The notes under the pieces: generated by a model
What the model saw: only the letters and a program-made list of their open reading frames with translations
The model's database searches: none
Told to the model about the DNA's origin: nothing
Program-made: the position numbers and the translations under genes
Shown: positions 17,452 to 25,654 of the stretch, one piece after another
How the letters are laid out: each line of letters starts with the position of its first letter
Position numbering within the stretch: the stretch's first letter is position 1
Source of the DNA: JBBCJT01 sp037190665
Lineage (GTDB): Bacteria; Pseudomonadota; Alphaproteobacteria; Acetobacterales; Acetobacteraceae
DNA length: 31,972 nucleotides
Direction: 5' to 3'
NCBI GenBank assembly: GCA_037190665.1
Contig: JBBCJT010000248.1
Span: forward strand, 1 to 31,972

Positions 17452-18840
17452 CTAGCGCGACGTTTCCACGAACGAAGCCAGCGCGGCGCCCTGCTGCCGC
17501 GCCATCGTCTCCCCGGCGGAGACCAGCGCATCGACATCCGCGTCCGGAATGGTCAGCCCGGTGCGGATCGCCTGCAGCCGTGCCCGTGTCTCGGCGTCGC
17601 CGTAGTCGGCGAGCCGGATCGGCTTCACCATGCCGGCCACGTCGTCGCAGCGATGACCTGCGATCACCCGCCCGGCCGCACAGCGCGCCTTCTTCACCCG
17701 CTCGACCAGCAGGGCGACGGACTGCTCGGCCAGCAGTTCCGTCTCCAGGTTGTAGGCGTCGATCTGCGAACCGGAGACGGCGGACAGGATCTGCCCGATG
17801 CCGGAGACGGTGCGCTGCCGCGGCCAGTCCGGGTTCGCGGCCGCCTGCCCGTCCACGCTCAGCAGCAGCAGCCGGCGCACCGGCAGGATGGCGCGGTCGA
17901 ACGCCTCCCCCGACAGCATCTCCAGCGTGACGAGGTCGTTGATCATCACGCGGAGCGCGAGGTTGTCCGAGATGCCGCCATCCATCAGGTGCACCCACTG
18001 GACGCGCGCAGGATCGCTGTACAGTTCCAGCGTCTCGGCGAGCCTGCGCACGCGCGGGTCCTCGGCGGCACGCGGCCAGTCCTTCGCGGGCAGGATCGGC
18101 GGCATCGGGCAGGCCTCGCCGCGATGGTTGCGCAGCGTGACCGGGCCGAAGATGAGCGGAAACCCGTTCGAGGCCGCCACCGCGCGCGCGACCTGCACCT
18201 TCGACAGGTCGGAGCAGATCACGTCGAAACTCTGCGGCAGGAAGCCGAAGGGGCGGCCGAAGCTGATGTCGGTGGCGTTGATGCTGACGACGGGCCGGCG
18301 GCGGCGCGCGAGATCGGCGAAGGTCGCGCCGTGGAACATCAGCCGGTCATAGACCTGCGTCATGCGGTCGTTGGTGCTGACCGTGGGGTTGAAGACCCAG
18401 TCCCAGTTCCACGGCAGCAGGAACGTTCCCCAGATGAAGGCCTCGATGTCGCGGTAGAGGAACTGCTCGTGGAACGTCGCGAAGCTCTCCTCCCCGTGCA
18501 GCCCGTAATGGGAGGCCGGGAAGGACCCGCCCGAGACGCCCGCGAGCATGTCCGTCTCGGCGAGCAGCGTGCTCGGCCCGCGGTCGGTGCGCACCGCGAT
18601 CGCGCGCAGTCCGCGCAGCACGCCGTGGCCGAACGCGGCGGAACGCTTGCCGCCGCCGGAGAAGGCGATCAGCACGATCAGCCCCTCGTCCCCGCCCGCG
18701 GCGTTCGCATCGGCGAGCCGGGGCAGCGTATTGCCCTCCGCACTCGGCACGACGTCGTTCATGGGCACCGCGAGCGAGGTGCAGCCCGCCGCCAACAGCG
18801 CGATCAGCAGGCCGACCGCACCGCGGGCAGCGCGGATCAC
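17452..18840 (-). CDS. Patatin-like phospholipase, lipoprotein
   Basis: The 462-residue product starts with a lipoprotein signal (LLIALLAAGC, lipid-modified C20). The patatin catalytic parts follow: oxyanion loop SGGGKRSAAFGHG (61-73), nucleophile S103 in GVSGG and catalytic D287 in DGGISDN. Bacterial patatins are lipid acyl hydrolases; the lipobox places this one on a periplasmic membrane face. Long central segments (WGTFLLPWNWDW near 137-148) are typical of the larger bacterial members. The start is GTG at 18840, overlapping the dnaQ stop as GTGA, which makes it the tail gene of the aroE-coaE-dnaQ chain. That position is presumably only transcriptional convenience. Confidence 0.88.
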   Translation of the reverse strand: MIRAARGAVGLLIALLAAGCTSLAVPMNDVVPSAEGNTLPRLADANAAGGDEGLIVLIAFSGGGKRSAAFGHGVLRGLRAIAVRTDRGPSTLLAETDMLAGVSGGSFPASHYGLHGEESFATFHEQFLYRDIEAFIWGTFLLPWNWDWVFNPTVSTNDRMTQVYDRLMFHGATFADLARRRRPVVSINATDISFGRPFGFLPQSFDVICSDLSKVQVARAVAASNGFPLIFGPVTLRNHRGEACPMPPILPAKDWPRAAEDPRVRRLAETLELYSDPARVQWVHLMDGGISDNLALRVMINDLVTLEMLSGEAFDRAILPVRRLLLLSVDGQAAANPDWPRQRTVSGIGQILSAVSGSQIDAYNLETELLAEQSVALLVERVKKARCAAGRVIAGHRCDDVAGMVKPIRLADYGDAETRARLQAIRTGLTIPDADVDALVSAGETMARQQGAALASFVETSR

Positions 18841-19514
18841 GTCCGTGTCCAGACCGGATCGGCGAGGCGCTCGATGAAGGCGGCGTGCGCGGCGAGCTCC
18901 GCCTCGGTCGGCTGCACGAGGCGCGGCGTGCGCGGCCCGGCCGTCTCGTAGTTCACCGCCGTCATCGCGCGCGGTTCGGCCGCCAGGACCAGCCCGCGCT
19001 GCCGCCCGCCGGTCAGCTCCACATAAACCTGCGCCAGCAGCCGGCAGTCGAGCACCGCGTTATGGGTGGTGCGCTCTGACAGGTCGATATCGAAGCGGCG
19101 GCACAGCGCGTCGAGGCTGTTGGGCAGGCCCGGGAAGCGCGTGCGGGCCAGCGCCAGCGTATCGACCATCCGCGCGGGATCGAGCGGCTTGCGGCCGCAC
19201 CGGCCGAGTTCCGCGTTCAGGTGGCCGAAATCGAACACCGCGTTGTGCGCGACCAAGGGGTCATCGCCGACGAAGGCGAGGAACTCGTCCACGATCTCGG
19301 CGAAGCGCGGCTTGCCGAGCAGGTCCTCGCGGCGGAAGCCATGGATGCGCGTGGCGTCCTCGGGGATGTCGCGCTCGGGGTCGATCAGCTTGTGGAAGGT
19401 GTTCCCCGTGGGCAGATCGTTGGCGAGTTCGATCGCCGCGATCTCGATGATGCGATGACCGAGCGCGACCTCGATGCCCGTGGTCTCGGTGTCGAACAGG
19501 ACGGAACGGCTCAT
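18837..19514 (-). CDS. dnaQ: DNA polymerase III epsilon subunit (3'-5' proofreading exonuclease)
   Basis: The 225-residue protein is a DEDDh exonuclease with D8 and E10 in FDTETTG (Exo I), D95 in HNAVFDFGHLN (Exo II) and H151/D156 in HNAVLDCRLL (Exo III). It proofreads in the replicative polymerase core. The short tail after residue 170 would carry the clamp and alpha-subunit contacts. The ATG at 19514 overlaps the coaE stop (ATGA). The order aroE-coaE-dnaQ is standard for Alphaproteobacteria. Confidence 0.96.
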   Translation of the reverse strand: MSRSVLFDTETTGIEVALGHRIIEIAAIELANDLPTGNTFHKLIDPERDIPEDATRIHGFRREDLLGKPRFAEIVDEFLAFVGDDPLVAHNAVFDFGHLNAELGRCGRKPLDPARMVDTLALARTRFPGLPNSLDALCRRFDIDLSERTTHNAVLDCRLLAQVYVELTGGRQRGLVLAAEPRAMTAVNYETAGPRTPRLVQPTEAELAAHAAFIERLADPVWTRT

Positions 19515-20098
19515 GCCCGCAGCCTTGCCAGATAGCGGCGGATTCGCGCCTGCAGCCAGTGCTTCGACAACCCGTTGCGCAGCCAGAGGTCGGCATGACG
19601 CCGCCGCGCGTGGTCGGGCATCTGCCGCGCGCGGATCGCCGCCAGCCGCTCCGCCGTCATCCCCGGCCGGCGCAGCACGCGCGCGGCCTGCACCGAGGGC
19701 GGGGCGGAGGTGACGACGAGGTGATGCATGTCCGTCTGGCGGCCCGTCTCCAGCAGCAGCGGGATATCGAGCAGCACGTCCGTGGCGCCCCGACGGCGGG
19801 CAGCGGCGAGGAAGCGCGCCTCCTCCTGCCGCACCAGCGGATGCACGATCGCCTCCAGCCGGTGCAGCGCGGCGGGATCGTGCAGGACTGCGCGGCGCAG
19901 CGCCTCCCGGTCCAGCACCCCGTCCTTCACCGTGCCGGGGAAGGCAGCCTCGATGCGCGGCAGCGCCGCCCCGCCCGGCCCTTGCACCTTCCGCACAGCC
20001 GCATCGGCATCGAAGACCGGCACGCCGTGGCGGCGGAAGACGGCGGCGGTGGTGGATTTGCCGGTGCCGATGCCGCCGGTTAGTCCGATCAGCCTCAT
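19511..20098 (-). CDS. coaE: Dephospho-CoA kinase
   Basis: The 195-residue kinase has the Walker A loop GGIGTGKST at 8-16, the VFDADAAVRK substrate segment near 28-37, HPLVRQEE near 86 and the DIPLLLETG motif near 109. It phosphorylates the ribose of dephospho-CoA, the last step of coenzyme A synthesis in the cytosol. Its ATG overlaps the aroE stop (ATGA) and its stop overlaps the dnaQ ATG, so the three are translationally coupled. The C-terminus RNGLSKHWLQARI is a normal CoaE lid/tail. Confidence 0.96.
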   Translation of the reverse strand: MRLIGLTGGIGTGKSTTAAVFRRHGVPVFDADAAVRKVQGPGGAALPRIEAAFPGTVKDGVLDREALRRAVLHDPAALHRLEAIVHPLVRQEEARFLAAARRRGATDVLLDIPLLLETGRQTDMHHLVVTSAPPSVQAARVLRRPGMTAERLAAIRARQMPDHARRRHADLWLRNGLSKHWLQARIRRYLARLRA

Positions 20099-20928
20099 TG
20101 CCGGGGAATGTCTCCGGCGACGAACTCGCGCAGCGCGGCGTCCACGACAGGATCGACGCCGAACCAGGCGTGAAAGCCGGCGCGGGCCTGATGCAGCAGC
20201 ATGCCGAGCCCGTCCACCGGCCGCAGCCCGCGCGCCGCGGCGGCGGCAAGCAGCGGCGTCTGCAGCGGCACGTAGACGATGTCGGCGACGGACATGGCCG
20301 CCGGTGCGGCGGACAGGTCGATCTCCAGCGGCCCCTGCCCCTTCATGCCCTGCGAGGTCGTGTTCACCAGCAGGGCATGGTCGGCGACCGCGGCCGAACG
20401 CCGGTCCCAGTCGATCACGTGCAGGCCGGGCAGTTCGGCGGCCAGCGCCTCGGCCCGTGCGCGGGTGCGGTTGGCGAGCGTGACGGGCGCGCCCGCCTCG
20501 ATCAGCGCGGCGGCGATCGCCCGTGCCGACCCGCCAGCGCCGAGGATCAACGCCGGGCCGGCGGCGGGGTCGGCGCCGTGCTGGCGCAGGTTCTCGACGA
20601 AGCCCCAGCCGTCGGTGTTGTCGCCCTCGATCCGGCCCCGGTTGAAGACCAGCGTGTTGACCGCCCCGGCGCGGCGCGCGCGGTCGGTCACGCTGTCGCA
20701 GGCGGCGAAGGCGGCTTCCTTGTGCGGGATGGTGACGTTCGCGCCGCGGAACCCGCTCGCCAGCAGGCCGCGCACGGCGATGGGGAAGTTGCCCGGCTCC
20801 ACCGCCAGCGGCAGGTAGGCGGCGTCCAGCGCGTGGCGCTCGATCCAATGCCCGTGCAGCCGCGGCGAGCGCGAATGCGCCACCGGCCAGCCGATCACAC
20901 CCGCCAGCTTCGCCGCCCCGGTCAGCAC
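20095..20928 (-). CDS. aroE: Shikimate dehydrogenase (NADP+)
   Basis: The 277-residue enzyme has the shikimate site SRSPRLH (19-25), catalytic K70 in VTIPHKEA, D106 in DNTDGWGF and the NADP loop GAGGSARA at 130-137, followed by NRTRARAE, the adenosine-phosphate clamp. It reduces 3-dehydroshikimate in aromatic amino acid synthesis. The start is GTG at 20928, preceded by GGGAGGGG at a good distance. It opens the coupled aroE-coaE-dnaQ-patatin chain. The 154 bp upstream separate it from the MFS gene and probably carry its own promoter. Confidence 0.96.
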   Translation of the reverse strand: MLTGAAKLAGVIGWPVAHSRSPRLHGHWIERHALDAAYLPLAVEPGNFPIAVRGLLASGFRGANVTIPHKEAAFAACDSVTDRARRAGAVNTLVFNRGRIEGDNTDGWGFVENLRQHGADPAAGPALILGAGGSARAIAAALIEAGAPVTLANRTRARAEALAAELPGLHVIDWDRRSAAVADHALLVNTTSQGMKGQGPLEIDLSAAPAAMSVADIVYVPLQTPLLAAAAARGLRPVDGLGMLLHQARAGFHAWFGVDPVVDAALREFVAGDIPRQ

Positions 20929-21082
20929 GCCCGCGCCCCTCCCTGGTCTTCGCGCGCGGCTTATAGCAGCGGCGCGAGTCTTTGGACTCGTGCCGAGGTC
21001 GCGAACGCGGCCCGCGCCCTATGGGGCGAGCCAAGCCCGCGGATACGGGCGCCCGGTGCCTGAGGGCATCACGAAGCCGCGG

Positions 21083-22318
21083 CTACTCGGCGGGCTGGGG
21101 CACCGGGCGCAGGCCGGGGGCAGTCGCCCACAGCTCGGGGCGCAGTTCCTCGCGGCGGTCGGGGAAGGCGAGCGCGCAGCAGAGCGTGACCACGGCGAAA
21201 CCCGCCAGCACCAGCAGCGAGGCGGCGAGCGTGCCGGTTGCCTCGTGCAGGAAGCCGACCATCGGCGCTGCCGCCGCGGCGCCCAAGAAGCCGACGAAGA
21301 AGCGGATCGAATACAGCTTGGTGCGCAGCTTCGGGCTGATGTAGCGGGCGACCATCGTCTCGTTGACCGTCACCTGCCCGAAGATCGTCGCCGCCGCGAG
21401 CGCGGCCAGCAGCAGCACCGCGATCCCCTGCGCATGCGCGAGCAGCGCCAGCGCCGGGACCAGCACCAGCGCGAGCGGCAGGAACACGCGCTTGATGGTC
21501 ACGCGGTCCAGCAGCCGGCCGACGGTGAACTGCGTGACGGCGCCACACAGCGTGGCGCCGAAGGCCAGCACGCCGACCAGCGGCAGCAGCGAGGGCTCGC
21601 TCGCCAGCCGCTCGGACATCAGCTTGGGGATCAGGATCGTGAAGGCATTGAAGACGAGGCCGGAGACGACCGCGATCAGCATCAGCACCACGACCGCGCG
21701 GCGCACCAGCGCGGCCGGGATCTCCGGGAACGGGCGCGCGCCGCTCACTGCCTTCGACGAGTCGAAGGCCGGCTCGCGCAGGTAGACCAGCCCCACGGCG
21801 GCGCAGAGCAGGCCGGGCAGGATGAAGGCGGCCGGCCATCCCCAAGCCTGGGCGAGGAAGGCGGTGACGACCGGGGCGGAGGCCACGCCGACATTGCCGA
21901 ACACGCCGTTCACGCCGATCGACCGGCCGGGCCTGTCGCCCGCCGCCTCCACCAGCATCGCCGTGCCGATGGGGTGGTAGATCGCCGCGAAGGCGCCGGT
22001 GGCGGCCAGCGCGAGGGCGAGCGCGGCCGGCGTGTCGGCGAACCCGGTCGCGACCATGGACAGGCCGGTGCCGATGTAGAAGGCGACCATCAGCGTCTTG
22101 CGGCCGAGCCGCTGGGCGAGCCAGCCCTGCGGCAGCGACAGCAGCCCGTAGAGCACGAACATGCCGGTGGCGAGCGCGAGGATCGGCCCGTAGCTGTCCC
22201 CGAACGGACCGCCCGGCCGCGCCATGGCGAGCACTGCGGTCGGCAGGATCAGCAGGCAGTAGTGCGTGAAGTAGTGCGCGGCGTTGATCAGGACGATCTG
22301 TCGCGTGGCGGCGGTCAT
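21083..22318 (-). CDS. MFS transporter
   Basis: The 411-residue protein has twelve predicted hydrophobic helices. The cytoplasmic loop 2-3 carries the MFS motif as GWLAQRLGRKTLMV, and IYHPIGTAMLVEAAGDRPGRSIGVNGVFGNVGVASAP covers helices 4-5. This last stretch resembles fosmidomycin-resistance-type (Fsr-like) drug exporters more than sugar transporters, but the substrate is unknown. The ATG has GAGGAAG upstream. It is divergent from the AraC-type regulator across only 43 bp, so that regulator probably controls it. Confidence 0.9.
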   Translation of the reverse strand: MTAATRQIVLINAAHYFTHYCLLILPTAVLAMARPGGPFGDSYGPILALATGMFVLYGLLSLPQGWLAQRLGRKTLMVAFYIGTGLSMVATGFADTPAALALALAATGAFAAIYHPIGTAMLVEAAGDRPGRSIGVNGVFGNVGVASAPVVTAFLAQAWGWPAAFILPGLLCAAVGLVYLREPAFDSSKAVSGARPFPEIPAALVRRAVVVLMLIAVVSGLVFNAFTILIPKLMSERLASEPSLLPLVGVLAFGATLCGAVTQFTVGRLLDRVTIKRVFLPLALVLVPALALLAHAQGIAVLLLAALAAATIFGQVTVNETMVARYISPKLRTKLYSIRFFVGFLGAAAAAPMVGFLHEATGTLAASLLVLAGFAVVTLCCALAFPDRREELRPELWATAPGLRPVPQPAE

Positions 22319-22361
22319 GCAGGCGCTTCCTCGGTCGGCCGGGTCACGCTAGCCTGTCCGC

Positions 22362-23177
22362 ATGGCGATGTCCGGCCAATCGCTGTCGCGGAGCGGACAG
22401 GACCCGCTGGTCCGTGCGGTGGAGACCGCGCCGCGGCCGCTGGCCGGATTCGCGCGCGACTACCCGTCCGGCTTCTTCACCGGACAGCACTCCCACCCCC
22501 GCGCGCAGCTCCTCCATGCGATCGCCGGGGTGATGCGCGTGGAGACGGAAGCGGCGCTGTTCACCGTGCCCCCCGGCTACGGGCTGTGGCTGCCGGCCGG
22601 GATCACCCATGCGGTGCGGATGGACGGGATGGTGGCGATGCGGGCGCTGTTCCTGCGCCACGACGCCGTCCGGCCCGGGCCGGACGCGCCCTCCGTGATC
22701 GCCGTCTCGCCGCTGTTGCGGGAGCTGATCCTCGCTGCCTGCGCCGAGCCCGCCGCCTGGGACCGGCAGGGGCCGGCCGCCCATGTGGCCGCGCTCGCTG
22801 CCTATGAGATCGGCCGTGCGCCGCGATTGCAGCTTGCATTGCCGGCGCCGCGCGACCGGCGGCTCGCCCGCGCCGTCGCCGCGCTGCATGCCGACCCCGC
22901 CGATCCGCGCACGCTGGAGGAGCTGGCCGCGGATGCCGGCGCCTCCTCCCGCACGCTGGCGCGGCTGTTCCGCCGGGATACCGGGATGAGCTTCACCGCC
23001 TGGCGGCAGACGCTGCGGCTGACCGGGGCGTGGGGACGGCTGGCCTCGGGCGATCCGCCAGCGCGCGCGGCCGCCGCGGCCGGGTATGCGAGCCTGCCGG
23101 CCTTCGGCGCCGCCTTCCGCGCCGCGTTCGGCACCACACCGGCGCGCGCGGCGCGCGACGCGCGGCAGCATGGATGA
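22362..23177 (+). CDS. AraC-family transcriptional regulator with cupin sensor
   Basis: The 271-residue protein has an N-terminal cupin (residues 25-95, with GQHSHPRAQLLHAIAGVMRV and PPGYGLWLPAGITHAV) and a C-terminal AraC double helix-turn-helix (about 165-265, TLEELAADAGASSRTLARLFRRDTGMSFTAWRQ). Such proteins typically activate or repress a divergent exporter or catabolic gene upon ligand binding. Here the divergent gene is the MFS transporter, starting 43 bp away. The ATG at 22362 lacks a Shine-Dalgarno; ATG 22368 is two codons in. Its ligand is unknown. Confidence 0.9.
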   Translation: MAMSGQSLSRSGQDPLVRAVETAPRPLAGFARDYPSGFFTGQHSHPRAQLLHAIAGVMRVETEAALFTVPPGYGLWLPAGITHAVRMDGMVAMRALFLRHDAVRPGPDAPSVIAVSPLLRELILAACAEPAAWDRQGPAAHVAALAAYEIGRAPRLQLALPAPRDRRLARAVAALHADPADPRTLEELAADAGASSRTLARLFRRDTGMSFTAWRQTLRLTGAWGRLASGDPPARAAAAAGYASLPAFGAAFRAAFGTTPARAARDARQHG

Positions 23178-23180
23178 GGC

Positions 23181-23245
23181 GTGGGGCTCTGCCCCACACC
23201 CCGGCAGGGCGCTGCCCTGCACCCGCAGGGGCCACCGGCCCCTTG
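23181..23245 (+). repeat. Triple-hairpin repeat, copy 1
   Basis: Three consecutive hairpins, each with a perfect 7-bp stem and 3-nt loop: GTGGGGC-TCT-GCCCCAC (23181-23197), GCAGGGC-GCT-GCCCTGC (23204-23220) and AGGGGCC-ACC-GGCCCCT (23227-23243). TGACCCGGGATT follows. An inverted, diverged copy lies at 23354-23424. I associate this GC-hairpin pattern with intergenic repeats of Acetobacteraceae genomes, from memory. Confidence 0.8.
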
Positions 23246-23278
23246 ACCCGGGATTTCTCCAGAGGGCCTTCGGCTAAA

Positions 23279-23323
23279 TCGTTTGATTGACCCCCTCCCT
23301 GAAGGAGGGGGTCAATCAAACGA
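23279..23323. repeat. Perfect 20-bp stem-loop at the centre of the repeat pair
   Basis: Arms 23279-23298 and 23304-23323 are perfectly complementary over 20 bp around a CTGAA loop. The outer half of each arm (CGTTTGATTGA) is AT-rich, against the GC-rich background. It sits between the convergent ends of the AraC gene and the gene at 23428, so it could stop transcription from both sides, although neither exit has a long T run. Confidence 0.85.
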
Positions 23324-23353
23324 CCTGCTGAGAGCCTCCTGAAGGAATCGCGG

Positions 23354-23424
23354 GTCCAGGGGGCCGTGCCCCCTGGTGGGGTGAAGGGGCAAAGCCCCTT
23401 CCGGGGCCCGGGGCGGAGCCCTGC
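23354..23424 (-). repeat. Triple-hairpin repeat, copy 2 (inverted)
   Basis: Reading on the minus strand, the hairpins appear in the same order as copy 1: an imperfect GGGC/GCCC unit at 23410-23422, then GAAGGGGC-TTT-GCCCCTTC (23383-23401) and CCAGGGGGC-ACG-GCCCCCTGG (23356-23376), followed by ACCCGCGATTCC. Loop size and spacing are kept while the stem sequences differ with compensating changes. Confidence 0.75.
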
Positions 23425-23427
23425 GGA

Positions 23428-24738
23428 TCAGCCCGTCCCGGCCGGCCAGGCCAGCGGGTCCGCTCCGCTGGGTGGCGCAGCCGGTGCGTCGAGTTGGCCG
23501 AACGCCTTGCTGAAGGGCGGCACGGTGGCGAAGGTCCGTCCCGGATACAGCATCCCGGCGGAGAAGGTGCCGCCATAGGCCTCGATGGCGAGGTACTCGT
23601 AGCACTGCACGTTGCGCAGCCGCTGTTCGCGGGACTGCGCCTGGAACGCCGCCTCGCTGGGGAAGACCATGTCCACCACCCAGTGATCCGGCGTCGGCCC
23701 GCCGCACAGATGGGCAAGCTCATGCACCAGCACCGGCAGGTGAAGGTGCGGCACGGCATCGTAGCCGGGCAGCAGGTAGATGCCGTCGCTGATCTCCGGA
23801 AACAGCAGCCCGCCGGTGCCCGGGACCTGAAACCCCGTCGGGCCGGGCGGGCGCGTGGCGGCGGAGGCGGCGCCGACATAGGCGATGTCGGACTTGCCCA
23901 CGATATGCGGCGGCACCCGGGTCAGCGCGAACATCCGGTCGAAGCGCGGGCCGAGCGGCGTGGTCACGGTGCGGGCGCGGAAAGTATCGAGGCAGCGCGC
24001 GAACACGGCGGTGACCATCTGCACCGCGGTCAGGCTCGCCGAGGGCTCGCGCTCGTGCAGCCGGAAATGCTTGGCCACGAACAGGAAGGCGAGCCGGCCG
24101 GGCGAGCGCAGCCCCGTGGGCGGCGGGCCGGGCCCGCGTGCGAGCTGGCCGCCGATATGCACCTGCGCGGCAACGAGAACCTGCAGCGTGGTCCAGATCG
24201 CCAGCGCCGTCAGCGGCATCACCACGGTCTGCGCATGGTTCCAGCGCATGAAGGCGCGCACCTCGTCCGCCGAGGGCGGCGGGGCCGGCGGCGGCGGCGG
24301 GCCGGACGGCACGAATCCCATTGCCGTGCCTGCCGTGGCGGCGGGCGGCGCGGGCACGCCGGCAAGCCCGTTCAAGGCCCGCAGCGTCGGCCCGCGCGGA
24401 TCGACGCGGCCATCCACCACCCGCGTCCACATGGTCTGGAAGCGGCGGATGGCGGCGATGGTCTTGGGGCCGACATAGCCGTCCTCGGCCAGTGGCGGCA
24501 CCGGCCCACCCGCGGCGGAGACCACCGCGTTCAGCGCCATCTGCACCACGCGCACGTCCTCGCGCCGGTTGGCGCCGCCTTGGCCCACCGAGCCGCGGAT
24601 GCGGGCGTAGCCGGGCAACGGCAGATGGACCGGCCGGGCAGACACGGGGCTGCGGACGCGCGGTGGCGGCATGGGGGGAGCCTTCGCGGTTGGCGGAACC
24701 TCGCACGGATGGCAGGGCGGGGGTGTGGCGGTTTTCAT
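23428..24738 (-). CDS. Peptidoglycan-binding domain plus HExxH zinc-peptidase-like protein (M35/aspzincin-like)
   Basis: About 436 residues from ATG 24738. After a proline-rich N-terminal tail comes a PG_binding_1 domain (about residues 50-110: EDVRVVQMALNAVVSAAG, EDGYVGPKTIAAIRRFQ). A proline-rich linker (GPPPPPAPPPS) and a hydrophobic stretch (VVMPLTALAIWTTLQVLVAAQ) follow. The C-terminal part has HELAH at 339-343, a D in TPDHW about 12 residues on, and VQCYEYLAIEAYGG near 377-390, resembling the NAxxYEYFA end of M35/lysine-specific metalloendopeptidases. That suggests an aspzincin arrangement (two H plus D), a function I infer only. There is no clear Sec signal; ATGs at 24753 and 24672 are alternative starts. 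It may be a secreted or toxin-like effector. No specific gene name recognised. Confidence 0.65.
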   Translation of the reverse strand: MKTATPPPCHPCEVPPTAKAPPMPPPRVRSPVSARPVHLPLPGYARIRGSVGQGGANRREDVRVVQMALNAVVSAAGGPVPPLAEDGYVGPKTIAAIRRFQTMWTRVVDGRVDPRGPTLRALNGLAGVPAPPAATAGTAMGFVPSGPPPPPAPPPSADEVRAFMRWNHAQTVVMPLTALAIWTTLQVLVAAQVHIGGQLARGPGPPPTGLRSPGRLAFLFVAKHFRLHEREPSASLTAVQMVTAVFARCLDTFRARTVTTPLGPRFDRMFALTRVPPHIVGKSDIAYVGAASAATRPPGPTGFQVPGTGGLLFPEISDGIYLLPGYDAVPHLHLPVLVHELAHLCGGPTPDHWVVDMVFPSEAAFQAQSREQRLRNVQCYEYLAIEAYGGTFSAGMLYPGRTFATVPPFSKAFGQLDAPAAPPSGADPLAWPAGTG

Positions 24739-25021
24739 CCCCGCGCGCGCCATGGCACACAGAAGCCATGGTTCCGCGCCGCATCCCGCTGAGCGTTGCA
24801 GTGCCGCCGAGGGCACGGGCAAGGTCGCGGCCGATCTCAGGCTTGCCGCCGGTCGGCGCTTTCCTGTCGCGGCGCGCGTCGGCCTTGACAGCGGGATGCC
24901 GCGCTGGCCGTCACCGCGCCGGAGAGGCGGGACGCTTTTGCGCGGGCGGCGTGCGCGCGCATTCGCGCCGGACATGCGTCCGGCAATCGATCATCGCAGA
25001 GAGCGGGTTCCGCGCCGAAGA

Positions 25022-25654
25022 ATGAACCGAATCATCCTGTTCGACCTCGACGGCACGCTGGTGGACAGCCTGCCGGACCTCACCGCGGCGGTGAACCGCA
25101 CGCTGGGCAGCACGCTGACGGTCGCCGACATCCGCCCGATGGTCGGCGACGGCGTGGCCGCGCTGATGGCGCGCGCGCTCGCGCATCTGGGCCGCGAGGA
25201 CGCAACCGCCCTGCCCCGCTTCATGGCCGATTACGAGGCGAACGCGGCCGTGGCGACGCGGCCGTTCGAGGGCATCGTGGCGGCGCTCGACGCACTCGCG
25301 GAGGCCGGCTGGCGGATGGCCGTGTGCACCAACAAGCCGGAAGGCGCGGCACGGGCACTGCTCGATGGCCTCGGCCTGTCATCGCGCTTCGCCGCGGTGG
25401 GCGGCGGCGACAGTTTCCCCGTCCGCAAGCCCGATCCGGCGCACCTGCTGGAAACGCTGAAGGCTGCCGGCGGCGGGCGGGCGGTGATGGTGGGCGACCA
25501 CCACAACGACGTGCGCGGCGCGCAGGCGGCCGGCATTCCCAGCGTGTTCGCCGGATGGGGCTATGGCACGCCGGCCATGTCGGCCGGCGCGGCATCGGTG
25601 GCCGCGACGCCGGCGGAACTGCCGGCGGCGCTGGCCGCGATCATCCCCGGTTGA
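25022..25654 (+). CDS. gph: Phosphoglycolate phosphatase-like HAD hydrolase
   Basis: The 210-residue protein has FDLDGTLVDSLPDL (7-20, nucleophile D8 and D10), the CTNKPEGAARALLDGLGL motif near 100, KPDPAHLLE near 137 and MVGDHHNDVRGAQAAGIP near 158. This is the Gph/PGP pattern with an alpha-helical cap. Family members remove phosphate from 2-phosphoglycolate, made by DNA end repair or by Rubisco oxygenation. The upstream GAAGA is a weak ribosome site. A 283-bp region separates it from the divergent gene at 24738; a TTGACA occurs at 24885-24890 there but without a matching -10. Its last 14 nt overlap the convergent doc gene. Confidence 0.85.
   Translation: MNRIILFDLDGTLVDSLPDLTAAVNRTLGSTLTVADIRPMVGDGVAALMARALAHLGREDATALPRFMADYEANAAVATRPFEGIVAALDALAEAGWRMAVCTNKPEGAARALLDGLGLSSRFAAVGGGDSFPVRKPDPAHLLETLKAAGGGRAVMVGDHHNDVRGAQAAGIPSVFAGWGYGTPAMSAGAASVAATPAELPAALAAIIPG

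Noticed and set aside
23181..23424. CRISPR array or insertion sequence.
   Set aside because: The repeats are inverted, not regularly spaced direct repeats, and there is no transposase or cas gene.
24754..25021. A small gene in the 24754-25021 spacer.
   Set aside because: Open frames there are low-complexity with no ribosome site; the stretch more likely holds two divergent promoters.
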